64,000 bases of DNA from JAVJRN01 sp040218415 (GTDB lineage Bacteria; Bacteroidota; Bacteroidia; Cytophagales; Cyclobacteriaceae), in the NCBI GenBank assembly GCA_040218415.1, contig JAVJRN010000031.1, positions 1 to 64,000 on the forward strand. Direction: 5' to 3'. The position numbers and the translations under genes are program-made. A model generated the notes under the pieces. The model worked only from the letters and a program-made list of their open reading frames with translations, did no database searches and was not told the origin of the DNA. Below are positions 54,779 through 64,000 of this stretch, piece by piece; positions within the stretch are counted from its first letter, which is position 1, and the number at the start of each line of letters is the position of its first letter.

Positions 54779-57700
54779 TTATTTTTCAATGATAAACTTT
54801 TTGATTTCAGAATTTTGACGCTTCGAGAGCTTGATAAAGTACACTCCTGATTTTAGGTCAGTAACATCAATACTTGGTGTCAGCAGCCCTTTCATAATAA
54901 CCTTACCATTTACATCCGTAATCGTGAAGCGTTCGTAGAAATCAGTAAATTTTCCAGTATATAGTATATTTCTTGCTGGGTTAGGGTAGAGTGTCGCTTC
55001 AATATTCAGCTCTGACCCGAGAATATTTTCTTCATCGTCATCTGTAGGGTCATTGAGTATTGTAATGGTCAGTTCCTGCTCATAAGTGGCACCTTCGTCA
55101 TCGCTTACGGTGACCGTAGCAGACAGTGTTTTTTCTGTACCAAAATCGAACGAACGTGCCGTGAGCAACTGACTACCTGATATTTCAAAATCAGTAGTTT
55201 CTAAAGCTGAGTAGGTAAATGTGACATCTGACTCGTCCTGATCCACAGCTGACAAATCACCAATCAAAGTTTCTGCCGCTAAGTTTTCGGCTATTTCGCT
55301 GTTAGAGATTTGGAGATCGGATGGAGCGTCGTTTGCATCCGTGATGGTTATATTGAAAACGGATACTGCTGACGATTCACCTGTCACCTGTAGTCTTATG
55401 ATGTAGCTGGACTTTGTTTCGAAATCAAATTCTTCTGCTGTTAGGAGTTGATTCCCACTAATAGAAAAACTTTCATTGTCATACTCTGAAGCCGCACCTA
55501 CAAATTCGAAAGATGTTGCACCACTATTGATACTCAAAGTGCCCACCTCGCTTCCTATTTCAAGGTTTTCTGAAATCTCTGCATTTGATAATATAGGTCC
55601 ATCATCTTCATCCAGTATATTGATTTCAAACTGAAAAGTATTAGTGATACTTCCTATTTGTTGCATCGCCAAATCCGAGGTAGTGATACCAATAGTATAA
55701 GTTTTGGTTCCCTCATAGTCAAATGACTCATTGGTGATTAGCTCACTCCCAGAGATAGTGAAAAATGCATTATCAGGAAACCCATTAGAGGTAAACTGGA
55801 AAAAATGAGAATCATCGGTATCTTCATCAATCGCTTCGAATTTACCTATTAAAGTACCTGCTGGCTCGTTTTCCAAAATTTCATTATTGTCTAATGTGAT
55901 ATTACTTGGAATGTCATTTTGATCGGCGATTCTAATTTTAACAATGGCTTGATCAAATAGTCCTTCAGGATCGCTTGCCTTTATCCTTATACTTAAAGTG
56001 TCTTTTTCTTCATGGTTGAATTCAACGGTAGGCCTAGGTCTTGTTGTATTTTCAGGGATATCAAAAAAGGCATTGTCATCATCACCTTCACCAGCAATCA
56101 ATTCGACTGAAATTGAATTAAATTCAGGGTCTCTTAGTTGAATGTTCCAGTCCCTCAGATTGAATCCTCCGTCATTTTCATTGATGTAAGGGAGAGATTC
56201 TGGTATCGAAATCACAGGTGCTTCGTTTACATCTTCAATATCCATTCTGATGTCTTCATTATAGGTCTGGTTAGATTCAAGATCCAATAAGCTAAAACCT
56301 AAACCTACCTGAGTAGTGCCAAGCGCTTCTCGATCTATCTCACTTGCCACAAATAGGCTGTCATTTTCATCTACGCCAAATAGATAACTAAAGGTGGTTT
56401 CCGCAATTGAAATTTCATTTTGCCTAAAGATACTTTTCCGATCTTCGTCGATCACTCTCACCAATCCGATGCGAGTTCCGACAGGTGTGTTTTCCGCAAT
56501 ACTGTATTCTGTGAGCCCGTCAATCACCACACTATCAGGTTCATCATTAAGATCTATAATGGTAAGGCTTACGGGAAATTCTTGATAAAAGGAACTATCG
56601 TGATTATAAAATCCTACTCTTACATTTAAGATAGAATCTACTTCAAAATTAATCGAATCACGATTGATAGGCTGCATATAGGCCTCAATAGACCCTTCAC
56701 TTGTAGAGTCTATTACTGTAAAGAGTTCATTATCGTGATCACCTTCCCCTGACACAAGATTAAAACTAAAATAGGTGTCTGTGTCAAATGGTGTCCCAGA
56801 GACAAAATGAAACGTTCCATCTGGATCTTTGGGCTCGAGTTCCAGACGATGATTATAATTCTCCAGTAAGGAATCATAAATCCTCCTGAATCCGTTTTCT
56901 GTTGGGTAATCACTGTGTCTGAATGAGACTCCTACGGGATTCTCGTTTTCATTGATCAATCCAATGGGTACCTGCTTTATATAAGACGCTCCGCTTTTGT
57001 CGGTTACCCTTACTAATAGCTTATAGTAGCCAACGTTAGTCACAGTTTCACGCGACTGTATCAACTCATAGTCTAGAGTATCTGCCACCTGTAGCGTATC
57101 GGCATTCAGTTTGAAATAAACATAATCATCAAATCCTGCACTATCGGTGACAAAAGAATAGGTGAAAGATTCATTGGCATCTTCATCTACAGCAGTAAAA
57201 ACTGTGATAGCTGAATCTACTGGAAGTAGCTCACTTACTTCTAGTCCTTTTTGTGAATTGGTATCTGACCCGTAAAATTTTTCATTGGCATACTGATACC
57301 CAAAATCGAGACTACTTGGTGGATCATTCACGTCTATCACGTTCATATTAATAAGCTGGGTCAATTCGCCTCCCAATCCATCTGTCACTTTAATTTTTAG
57401 CTTATTTTGATTTTCATTCTCCACCTCAAAATTGATGGTTTGGGAAGAGTAAAGCGTGTCATTGCTAATAGTGTAATAGTTATTGTTGTCTAATACTTGA
57501 ATATCAAAGCCTTCGGTTTGATCATTGTCGTTTACGGTTAATTTAGCAATGAAAGTGCCTTCCGGAAGGTTTTCCTCCACATCTACTGTTGATAAAGAGA
57601 TTGATTCTGGTGCGGAGTTAACAGAAAGCAGGTTCAATCCATATTCCCCAAAGATGAATATCGAGTCCAATTCAGAGGATACAAAAATTTCTTTGGTTTG

Positions 57701-60700
57701 ACTGAGTTCTGAGCTAGTTATTAAATTATGAATACCCGTGAAGGTTAAATCATAGTTACTGTTCATTATGAATAAGCTTGCTTTGTTTGAAATCTGTCCA
57801 TCTATTCCATAGCCTATAATTTGATCAGCAGTGCTTTTTGCCAAGACTGTATAATCAATTGAATTGTAAGTACTAGGTGAGCGAGTGATGGTTCCAGATG
57901 CGTCAAGCTCTGACCATTTGCTATTCATCAAGAAACCTATGTTTCCTGAAGGGGCAGGATACACTATGGGGATATTTCTTGTGCTATAATTCTCACCATT
58001 AAGCAGTGTCCCCCAAAGACCCATTCCTTCCAAGTCATAGGCCAGTAGTGAGCCAAAATTGGAGGTAGAATTTGGAAAACTGATATCTATGTTGCCTTCC
58101 GTATAACTAGCTGCATTCACTCCTGTCGTATGGATAGGTAAATAGATGTTGTTATTGATTATGCTTGGAGCGCCGATATCAGTGTGTTTCGCTACATCTA
58201 TGTCTTTGTACCAGCTCAAACTTCCACCTGATGAATACTTCATCAACAGTGCATTGGAAGTGCCAGAACCATTTGTGACCTCATTGCCGCCAATATCTAA
58301 AGGCGATCCATATTCTCCAGCTACGTAGATATTATTGTCAGAATCAAGAATCATTTTCGGATTACTCATTGGGCCAAAGGAAGTTGACCAGACAGCAAAG
58401 AAGTTTTGGTTAAGTTGAACCATAAAAGTTCCTTGATTCGGAGTGAGATGGACTCCTGTGAAACTTAAAATCTTGTCCGCTTCTCCCTTTCCAATGAGAT
58501 TAAAGCTCTTTTTGGGTAATCCACTTCCAATTTCTTTATAAGTAAATGCTTGTATTTTCTCTGCATACTCATTGGTGAATTCGTTCTTGAAATATTGAAT
58601 ATCAGAGATCGTCTGATCTTTATGAAAGGTTGCAATTACCAAATCTCGGTCCTCACTAAATAGGGTTGAATCTCCAATAGTTACTTCGCCGATAAAATCA
58701 CCAAACCCGTAAATAAGACCACCTTCAGATTGAGAGGCATCACGCCATTTGAGTTCTCCTGCTTTTTTCCCAAGCCTGCTTGAAGTGACATTTGAAAAAT
58801 CTGGATCTATTTTTCCAATGTATATATCTTGATCATCTATCAAACCGATGTTATTGGAATACGACGCTGAGCCAATATTGACACTGCCTTTGGAAAAATT
58901 TCCACTAAAAAATAGATCGTTAGAAGTTGACACTAAATCCACAGCATCCATGGTTGCATTCCCACCAAAATCATATATTTCAGAAAAACCCAGACTTGAA
59001 TTTAATTTCAAAATGAAGGCAGAATTATCGCTTTCAAGATCTAAAGTATCAGACCCATATATTAATGAATCGTTTGGGATGGAGCCATAAAAAAAAACAT
59101 TACCATCAATAGTCTTCAGTCCAGCTAAATTCAATCGCTCAGTAGCACCTGCTGAATATGAAAAATTCAAGTTCTGTAAAATTCCATCTGCATTGTATTT
59201 GGATATAAATGCTGATTTCGGCCCACTGGCTGTGTATAAATTACCCTCAATTCTTACTCCAGTAGAATAACCGATTGGCTTATTAATTTCGCTAAGCCAA
59301 AAGACATCTTTTGACTCGCTAACTGCTAGCTTAGAGTAGGCAATATCATTAATGGCATTATTTACAGACTTGGTCCATTTTTCAGTTCCAGTGGTGTCTA
59401 TTACTTTCAAAAAACTTCGGGGCTCATAGGTATTATACTGTGCCAGGTATGTCACGTATATATCTTCACCTATGAGTTTTAAGTCACTGATAAATCTCGT
59501 TCCAATTGTATTTGGGCTATTTGAGGTCAGGTCATAATTAATCCAGTCTTTAACCCCACTTGTATCAATCATTGAAAGGTAAGTGACATCATTGTTTTGT
59601 CCTTGGTAATACCTTTGACGAGCTAGCGACTGTCCAGAATCCTTTTCAAAATAGAATTCCTGAAAGAAGCTCCTGCCAAATAATATTTTTCCATTGTTTA
59701 GATCAAATGTGCCTTTGTGGTACCTTTTTTCAACTGGATTTGAAGGAGAGGGAATAATAATATCGACATTAAAGCGCCATTTTTCTTTAAAGGACGCATC
59801 ATATTTTATTATAATGTCTTCCCCCTCCACATTGCCATAGATATAGGTGTTGCTATTCTCCAGGTCGAAATGATATATATCCTCCACACCGAGATCGGTA
59901 AGGTTTTGAACCTGAATCAAGTCAAAACTGGTGCTATATTTCGCAATGAATATATCATTTTCAATAGTATCGGTATCGTTGAATCCATAGCTTCCAGGGA
60001 TCTGCCCAGCGATGTAAAAGTTTCCTTGCTCGTCCGATGCTGAAGTATAAATTTTATCTACTCCTCCATCATTTACACCTGTAACTAACCACTCCGAAAA
60101 AGCATTTTGATTATCTATCACTTTGAACACTACTGCTTCTTCATAAGATTCTCCTAGGTCGTCAAACACTGCCAACCGGACATTATAAGATGTTTTGGTC
60201 TCATAATCCACAGTTTCCAGTATGACCAGATTATCATCTTGACTGATGGTGCTTCCAAGTTCGAATTTGTCATTGTCCTCATCTCCAGAACCAGAGACCA
60301 ATTCAAAGCGAAAGGAATTATCACCATCCGGATCTGTTGCATAGATATAGGAAGCCACTTCACCTGCAAGAAAGCCATCCTTTAGGGTAAGGCTCCCGTT
60401 TCTAAATGTGATAGCTGAAGGGGCTTCATTGACATTGCTAATATTGATCTGCAAAGCTGCTTCGTAGGTATTGGCTGTTTGGTCTGTCACTCTTATTCTG
60501 ATATTATAGGCAGACTTGGTCTCACGGTCAAATACTTCTGCTGATACCAATTCATTATTATTCTGAATGGTAAAGGAAGAGTTGTCAGTATCACCAATAC
60601 CAGCTACCAATTCGAACATATTAGCATCACCATCAGCGTCTACAGAACTCAGCGTCCCGACCACCGTGCCAACAGTCTCGTTTTCAGCGATGCTATTGTT

Positions 60701-60787
60701 GGTTAAGGTGAAACTGGTTGGAGCATTTTGTGCAAATGCGATGGTAGTGATCAAAAAAGCTGTGGATGTTAGAAGTATATTTCTCAT
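54779..60787 (-). CDS. giant cadherin-repeat T9SS surface protein
   Basis: 2002 residues with signal peptide (LLTSTAFLITTIAFAQN). Cadherin-like repeats at the N-terminus (~20-230: SIAENETVGTVVGTLSSVDA with VDYETKTSYNVRLAVFDD) and again from ~1110 to 1920 (ENLPEGTFIAKLTVND; SIAENTPVGTRIGLVRV; ISENLEIGSEVGTLSI). The ~870 residues between contain SBBP-like beta-propeller phrases (NIYVAGEYGSPLDIGG). The last ~75 residues are a type A T9SS sorting domain (LYPNPARNILYTGKFTD; LKSGVYFIKLSK). Calcium-dependent adhesion or surface-layer function is likely. Transcribed alone toward the arg operon. Confidence 0.9.
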   Translation of the reverse strand: MRNILLTSTAFLITTIAFAQNAPTSFTLTNNSIAENETVGTVVGTLSSVDADGDANMFELVAGIGDTDNSSFTIQNNNELVSAEVFDRETKSAYNIRIRVTDQTANTYEAALQINISNVNEAPSAITFRNGSLTLKDGFLAGEVASYIYATDPDGDNSFRFELVSGSGDEDNDKFELGSTISQDDNLVILETVDYETKTSYNVRLAVFDDLGESYEEAVVFKVIDNQNAFSEWLVTGVNDGGVDKIYTSASDEQGNFYIAGQIPGSYGFNDTDTIENDIFIAKYSTSFDLIQVQNLTDLGVEDIYHFDLENSNTYIYGNVEGEDIIIKYDASFKEKWRFNVDIIIPSPSNPVEKRYHKGTFDLNNGKILFGRSFFQEFYFEKDSGQSLARQRYYQGQNNDVTYLSMIDTSGVKDWINYDLTSNSPNTIGTRFISDLKLIGEDIYVTYLAQYNTYEPRSFLKVIDTTGTEKWTKSVNNAINDIAYSKLAVSESKDVFWLSEINKPIGYSTGVRIEGNLYTASGPKSAFISKYNADGILQNLNFSYSAGATERLNLAGLKTIDGNVFFYGSIPNDSLIYGSDTLDLESDNSAFILKLNSSLGFSEIYDFGGNATMDAVDLVSTSNDLFFSGNFSKGSVNIGSASYSNNIGLIDDQDIYIGKIDPDFSNVTSSRLGKKAGELKWRDASQSEGGLIYGFGDFIGEVTIGDSTLFSEDRDLVIATFHKDQTISDIQYFKNEFTNEYAEKIQAFTYKEIGSGLPKKSFNLIGKGEADKILSFTGVHLTPNQGTFMVQLNQNFFAVWSTSFGPMSNPKMILDSDNNIYVAGEYGSPLDIGGNEVTNGSGTSNALLMKYSSGGSLSWYKDIDVAKHTDIGAPSIINNNIYLPIHTTGVNAASYTEGNIDISFPNSTSNFGSLLAYDLEGMGLWGTLLNGENYSTRNIPIVYPAPSGNIGFLMNSKWSELDASGTITRSPSTYNSIDYTVLAKSTADQIIGYGIDGQISNKASLFIMNSNYDLTFTGIHNLITSSELSQTKEIFVSSELDSIFIFGEYGLNLLSVNSAPESISLSTVDVEENLPEGTFIAKLTVNDNDQTEGFDIQVLDNNNYYTISNDTLYSSQTINFEVENENQNKLKIKVTDGLGGELTQLINMNVIDVNDPPSSLDFGYQYANEKFYGSDTNSQKGLEVSELLPVDSAITVFTAVDEDANESFTYSFVTDSAGFDDYVYFKLNADTLQVADTLDYELIQSRETVTNVGYYKLLVRVTDKSGASYIKQVPIGLINENENPVGVSFRHSDYPTENGFRRIYDSLLENYNHRLELEPKDPDGTFHFVSGTPFDTDTYFSFNLVSGEGDHDNELFTVIDSTSEGSIEAYMQPINRDSINFEVDSILNVRVGFYNHDSSFYQEFPVSLTIIDLNDEPDSVVIDGLTEYSIAENTPVGTRIGLVRVIDEDRKSIFRQNEISIAETTFSYLFGVDENDSLFVASEIDREALGTTQVGLGFSLLDLESNQTYNEDIRMDIEDVNEAPVISIPESLPYINENDGGFNLRDWNIQLRDPEFNSISVELIAGEGDDDNAFFDIPENTTRPRPTVEFNHEEKDTLSIRIKASDPEGLFDQAIVKIRIADQNDIPSNITLDNNEILENEPAGTLIGKFEAIDEDTDDSHFFQFTSNGFPDNAFFTISGSELITNESFDYEGTKTYTIGITTSDLAMQQIGSITNTFQFEINILDEDDGPILSNAEISENLEIGSEVGTLSINSGATSFEFVGAASEYDNESFSISGNQLLTAEEFDFETKSSYIIRLQVTGESSAVSVFNITITDANDAPSDLQISNSEIAENLAAETLIGDLSAVDQDESDVTFTYSALETTDFEISGSQLLTARSFDFGTEKTLSATVTVSDDEGATYEQELTITILNDPTDDDEENILGSELNIEATLYPNPARNILYTGKFTDFYERFTITDVNGKVIMKGLLTPSIDVTDLKSGVYFIKLSKRQNSEIKKFIIEK

Positions 60788-61023
60788 GAAGAATAGTATT
60801 TAACGACTATTAAATTGTTTTTTACCAATGTGAAAATAGTAGTCAGATAATGGATCGAGGAAAGTTTTTTGTAAACGACCATATTAATTCGTGAATGACA
60901 TCAGTAGCGCTTTGTGCCTTAAAAAAATGCTTTTTTATCACTGAAAAACTGATAGTTGTTACTTGATAGTTTTTGATATTTATTAAAAACCAACTTTCTT
61001 GGATAGTGGAATAGCTGCATCTA

Positions 61024-62856
61024 ATGGAGAAGGACTCAATAATTCGTAATTCAAGATCAAATTACTGGTCGATCAAAACAGTGCTTTTGATGATAACACT
61101 GTCTTATTTTAGTCCACTCTGTGCACAAGTGACTATCCTTGGCGTGACTGCCGGCAATGCAGAAGAGAACCCCCGATCCTTAGCCATCTGGAACCAAGAG
61201 ATTTCCCCTGATCTAGGACAATCATACTGGCTGAAAATCAAAATAGATGTTGATAGTAGTCATACTTATTTTCTAAAAGGTGGAAATTGGTATATGCAGG
61301 GAATTCATTTCTATGATCATACTGGAACTTTCCTCAAACAAGGTAATCGTGTTAGGTTGATGCTAACGCGAGGTAGTCATGTGTTTTACCTTTACTATCC
61401 GTTTTTTGACGAGAAGGACGCCAATTATTTTACGGTGGAATTTTATGACGCAAACCAATTTTTGGCTTTACATCGTGTAAAAGAAGCAAGACAATATTCC
61501 TTTCAAGCTATCCTAATCTTTGTCTTTTTTATTGGGCTCATTTTCGGCTTAGTGAGTCGTGACTTAGTGTATCTGTATTATGGGCTTTATGCTCTTTCCA
61601 TATCTGTTTTCTTCGGTTACCAGTATGGACTTTTGGGCAACCTTATTCCTGTAGTGAGCAATATACCTCCCACGTGGTTTTGGCTGTTGGCTGTGACTAT
61701 TACCCTTTTTTACGCACTTTTTTCCATTAGTTTTTTGGATATGAAGCGCCAAGATATCAAGGCCTATCGTGTCATGGTTTTGGGTATCTGGTATATGCTG
61801 GGTCTTCTGGTTCTTTCTACTACGCTTTACCTTTTGGAGCTGGATGTGCAGCACAGCTACTATTACAAAATACCAACAATCGGAATAGAAGTAGTGCTCA
61901 TCTCCATGGCCATTTATAGGATCACGAAGTTCGATGGCTTGATCAAAAAGTATTACCTATTAGGTGTTTCGGTACTGGTTTTGGTATCGATAGGCGGCCA
62001 GCTCGTTTCCACACTTAAGCTGGTGGAGAATTTTAATAATGTGGTGCAAGCAGGTTTAATTTTGGAATTGTTGATTCTTTCTGTAGGGCTGGGAGTGAGG
62101 GTGGATCAAATCCAAAAAGTTAAGAATCGAGTGCAAAAGGATCTGATCACGCAGCTAAGAATCAATGAGTCTGTTCAGGAGAAGTATGCTGAGCAGCTGA
62201 GGCATGAGGTGGAGAGACGGACTTCATCTTTGGTCAAAAGAAATAAGGAAGTTCAGATCCTTCTCAAGGAGATTCATCACCGTGTGAAAAACAATTTGCA
62301 AATGATTACAAGCCTGATTAGTATGCAGCAAAGGAGATCCGGGTCGGATATGATTAACTCCGCGCTGGAAGCTACCAGCAACAAGATCAAATCCATCTCT
62401 CTTATTCATGAGCACTTGTATAACACGGATAACCTTGGGATGGTCAAGATTCATGATTATGTCAGAGATCTTGTTCAACTGCAAATAGACAGCATGTACC
62501 ATGGTCAGGCCATTAATTGCCACTTGGATATTGAAAATATTTCTTTAAAAACCGATCAAACGATTCCATTTGGGTTGATCATTACTGAGCTGGTCACCAA
62601 CAGCATCAAATATGCCTTTCACGACCATGAATCTCCAAAACTATCGATCAGCTTGAGAAAAGAGGGTATTATTTATAAACTTCATTTCGAGGACAATGGG
62701 GCTAACATGGAACCATTCAAAACGGGTAATGAAGGACTTGGCTTTACCATCATAAAATCAATTCTTGAAAACTTTGATGGGCAGATGGAAGCTTTAAAAA
62801 CGAATAAGGGGTTTAAAGTGTCGATATCAATGGCAGTAAGAAACACCACAGCGTAA
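61024..62856 (+). CDS. 7TM sensor histidine kinase (7TMR-DISM type)
   Basis: 610 residues. Leader then an extracytoplasmic DISMED2-like sandwich (~35-155), seven membrane helices (~155-370), a coiled coil, then HisKA_2 dimerisation helix with EIHHRVKNNLQMITSLISMQ (His418/His419, the second being the usual phospho-acceptor) and HATPase (ITELVTNSIKYAF; EGLGFTIIKSILENFDG). It probably signals to the response regulator at 63642. A YwaF-like membrane gene follows after 18 bases. Confidence 0.92.
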   Translation: MEKDSIIRNSRSNYWSIKTVLLMITLSYFSPLCAQVTILGVTAGNAEENPRSLAIWNQEISPDLGQSYWLKIKIDVDSSHTYFLKGGNWYMQGIHFYDHTGTFLKQGNRVRLMLTRGSHVFYLYYPFFDEKDANYFTVEFYDANQFLALHRVKEARQYSFQAILIFVFFIGLIFGLVSRDLVYLYYGLYALSISVFFGYQYGLLGNLIPVVSNIPPTWFWLLAVTITLFYALFSISFLDMKRQDIKAYRVMVLGIWYMLGLLVLSTTLYLLELDVQHSYYYKIPTIGIEVVLISMAIYRITKFDGLIKKYYLLGVSVLVLVSIGGQLVSTLKLVENFNNVVQAGLILELLILSVGLGVRVDQIQKVKNRVQKDLITQLRINESVQEKYAEQLRHEVERRTSSLVKRNKEVQILLKEIHHRVKNNLQMITSLISMQQRRSGSDMINSALEATSNKIKSISLIHEHLYNTDNLGMVKIHDYVRDLVQLQIDSMYHGQAINCHLDIENISLKTDQTIPFGLIITELVTNSIKYAFHDHESPKLSISLRKEGIIYKLHFEDNGANMEPFKTGNEGLGFTIIKSILENFDGQMEALKTNKGFKVSISMAVRNTTA

Positions 62857-62874
62857 AATTACAAATCACTTGAA

Positions 62875-63588
62875 ATGAACATCTGGAATGACATCACTCA
62901 CTATACCCCGAATTTCAAACCATACAGTTTGGAGCATTTGATCGCTGTGTTGCTGCTCTGCTTGGCCGGTTATGTCCTCATGAGATATGCCAAAAGTAAA
63001 CCGCTGAGAAATCAGGAAACAATATTTCAAATCTTGTGCTTGGTCATCAATGCCTCAGTTTGGTTTTGGCTCTTCAATGAAGTGGCTTATGATCGATTTG
63101 AATGGGAGAAAGACATCCCCTTCGTATTTTGTAATTTATTGGCTGCTCTTCTACCTGTTTTTGCTTTTTATCGAAAGAAATGGTTGTTTAACGTCATTTA
63201 CTATTTGGTCATTATTGGAGCCATCATGGCCATCATCACACCATCTTTAAAATTTAAATTTCCACATTATGAAAGCATAAAGTTTTGGGCAGTGCATGGT
63301 GGGCTTCTTATCGTTATCTTCTACTCTATAATTATTTTTAAATACAGACCAACCTTTAAAGGGGTAGTTCATACCTTATTGTTTGTGCAGGTTTATGTTG
63401 TAATTATTACAGTTTTCAACCTTACATTTGGCACCAATTATCTATATCTCAATACCAAACCTTCAAATGGGACCATTTTAGATTTACTTGGCCCTTGGCC
63501 CTGGTATGTCATCTTCATGGATTTGTTGCTCATTCCTTTTTTCCTTTTAAGCTACTTGCCTTTCTTTTTGTTGAAAAAAAAGCATTAG
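62875..63588 (+). CDS. YwaF/TIGR02206-like membrane protein
   Basis: 237 residues with six to seven membrane helices. Pattern YSLEHLIAVLLLCLAGYVL, FCNLLAALLPVFAFYRKKW and LDLLGPWPWYVIFMDLLL matches the TIGR02206 family. Function unknown; between the kinase and its presumed regulator. Confidence 0.85.
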   Translation: MNIWNDITHYTPNFKPYSLEHLIAVLLLCLAGYVLMRYAKSKPLRNQETIFQILCLVINASVWFWLFNEVAYDRFEWEKDIPFVFCNLLAALLPVFAFYRKKWLFNVIYYLVIIGAIMAIITPSLKFKFPHYESIKFWAVHGGLLIVIFYSIIIFKYRPTFKGVVHTLLFVQVYVVIITVFNLTFGTNYLYLNTKPSNGTILDLLGPWPWYVIFMDLLLIPFFLLSYLPFFLLKKKH

Positions 63589-63597
63589 ACCATCTTT

Positions 63598-63638
63598 TAT
63601 AGACCTTTTATATCTTTACATAAATTGGCTGGTCTATA
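63598..63638. promoter_or_regulatory. inverted repeat in the response-regulator promoter
   Basis: tatagacc (63598-63605) and ggtctata (63631-63638) are perfectly inverted, 25 bases apart, with a related half ttagaccat at 63586; the right arm ends three bases before the ATG. The intervening tatcttta could be a -7 region. Possible autoregulatory operator. Confidence 0.5.
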
Positions 63639-63641
63639 GAT

Positions 63642-64000
63642 ATGAACGTGAGTGTGCTCATAATAGAGGATGACCCTATTACAAGACAAGATTTGAAGGA
63701 GGTACTTTCTACCCATGGATTTACGATTGCTGGTACAGCTATAAATCACACCCAAGGACTGCAAAAATACTTGAGCACACAGCCCGATGTGCTATTGGTC
63801 GATGTGAAACTAGGAGAAGATAAAGATGGTGTTGACCTAGTAAACACGATAAAAACTAACTACCAGAGTGAAATACCGGTGGTTTTTCTAACGGCAAATT
63901 CTGATGAAGAAACTAAAAGACGAGCTTTTTTTACTCAGCCGGCATCATTTCTCACCAAACCTTTCAGCAAGCGAAATTTGATGATGGCTCTTGAGCTTGC
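63642..64000 (+). CDS. response regulator, cut by the window end
   Basis: The first 119 residues of a receiver domain: acidic pair in IIEDDPIT, phospho-acceptor Asp54 in LLVDVKLG, Thr in VFLTAN and Lys in FLTKPFS. The output domain is beyond the window; by analogy with 13381-14169 LytTR is likely. Presumed partner of the 7TM kinase upstream. Confidence 0.9.
   Translation, partial: MNVSVLIIEDDPITRQDLKEVLSTHGFTIAGTAINHTQGLQKYLSTQPDVLLVDVKLGEDKDGVDLVNTIKTNYQSEIPVVFLTANSDEETKRRAFFTQPASFLTKPFSKRNLMMALEL

Noticed and set aside
1..64000. CRISPR arrays, tRNA or rRNA genes.
   Set aside because: No regularly spaced repeats with spacers, cloverleaf sequences or rRNA motifs were found.

Overview
The window looks like chromosomal DNA of a free-living bacterium of the phylum Bacteroidota, most likely order Cytophagales (inference). 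Seen directly: A+T-rich DNA, many secreted proteins with T9SS-type C-terminal sorting domains, TonB plug and carboxypeptidase-regulatory-like domains used as modules in surface proteins, BACON-domain lipoproteins, two MecI/BlaR1 pairs, LytTR and HisKA_2-type signalling, and no phage or conjugation genes.

Layout. 1-8.6 kb: a giant alpha-2-macroglobulin-like protein with an embedded TonB plug, then a MecI/BlaR1 pair whose promoter carries an array of inverted repeats. 9.2-11.1 kb: an overlapping pair of unknown envelope genes on the minus strand. 11.3-14.2 kb: a tiny lipoprotein, a hairpin, then a TPR histidine kinase overlapping a LytTR response regulator. 14.3-25.2 kb: a tightly packed plus-strand run of exported proteins (two LPP20-like proteins, an M48-like peptidase with TPRs, a BACON/LamG lipoprotein, a chimeric TPR fragment, a frameshifted gene, two tandem tail-collar-domain proteins, a PKD lipoprotein and a T9SS-sorted protein) ending at a strong terminator. 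This run is the best candidate for an undescribed surface-assembly system.

25.9-27.6 kb: pckA. 27.9-37.0 kb: an accessory cluster with two tandem paralogous membrane proteins, a Crp-like regulator, small membrane proteins, an HxlR regulator divergent from a haloalkane-dehalogenase-like hydrolase and a short-chain dehydrogenase, a second dehydrogenase/hydrolase pair, and a sigma-70-like factor. A 17-base motif is shared by two promoters of this cluster. 37.0-45.7 kb: a second MG2/plug protein, a small CARDB-like protein, a second MecI/BlaR1 pair interrupted by an amber codon, gene remnants, degenerate repeats and an unknown membrane protein.

45.7-50.2 kb: a three-gene cassette of ATP-grasp ligase, a 662-residue protein with a possible Cys-His-Asn triad, and an alanine-racemase-like enzyme. 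It stands directly before arginine biosynthesis genes argB-argD-argC-argJ (50.4-54.7 kb); argB has no ordinary start codon that retains its ATP-binding N-terminus. 54.8-60.8 kb: a 2002-residue cadherin-repeat T9SS protein. 61.0-64.0 kb: a 7TM histidine kinase, a YwaF-like membrane protein and a response regulator cut by the window end.
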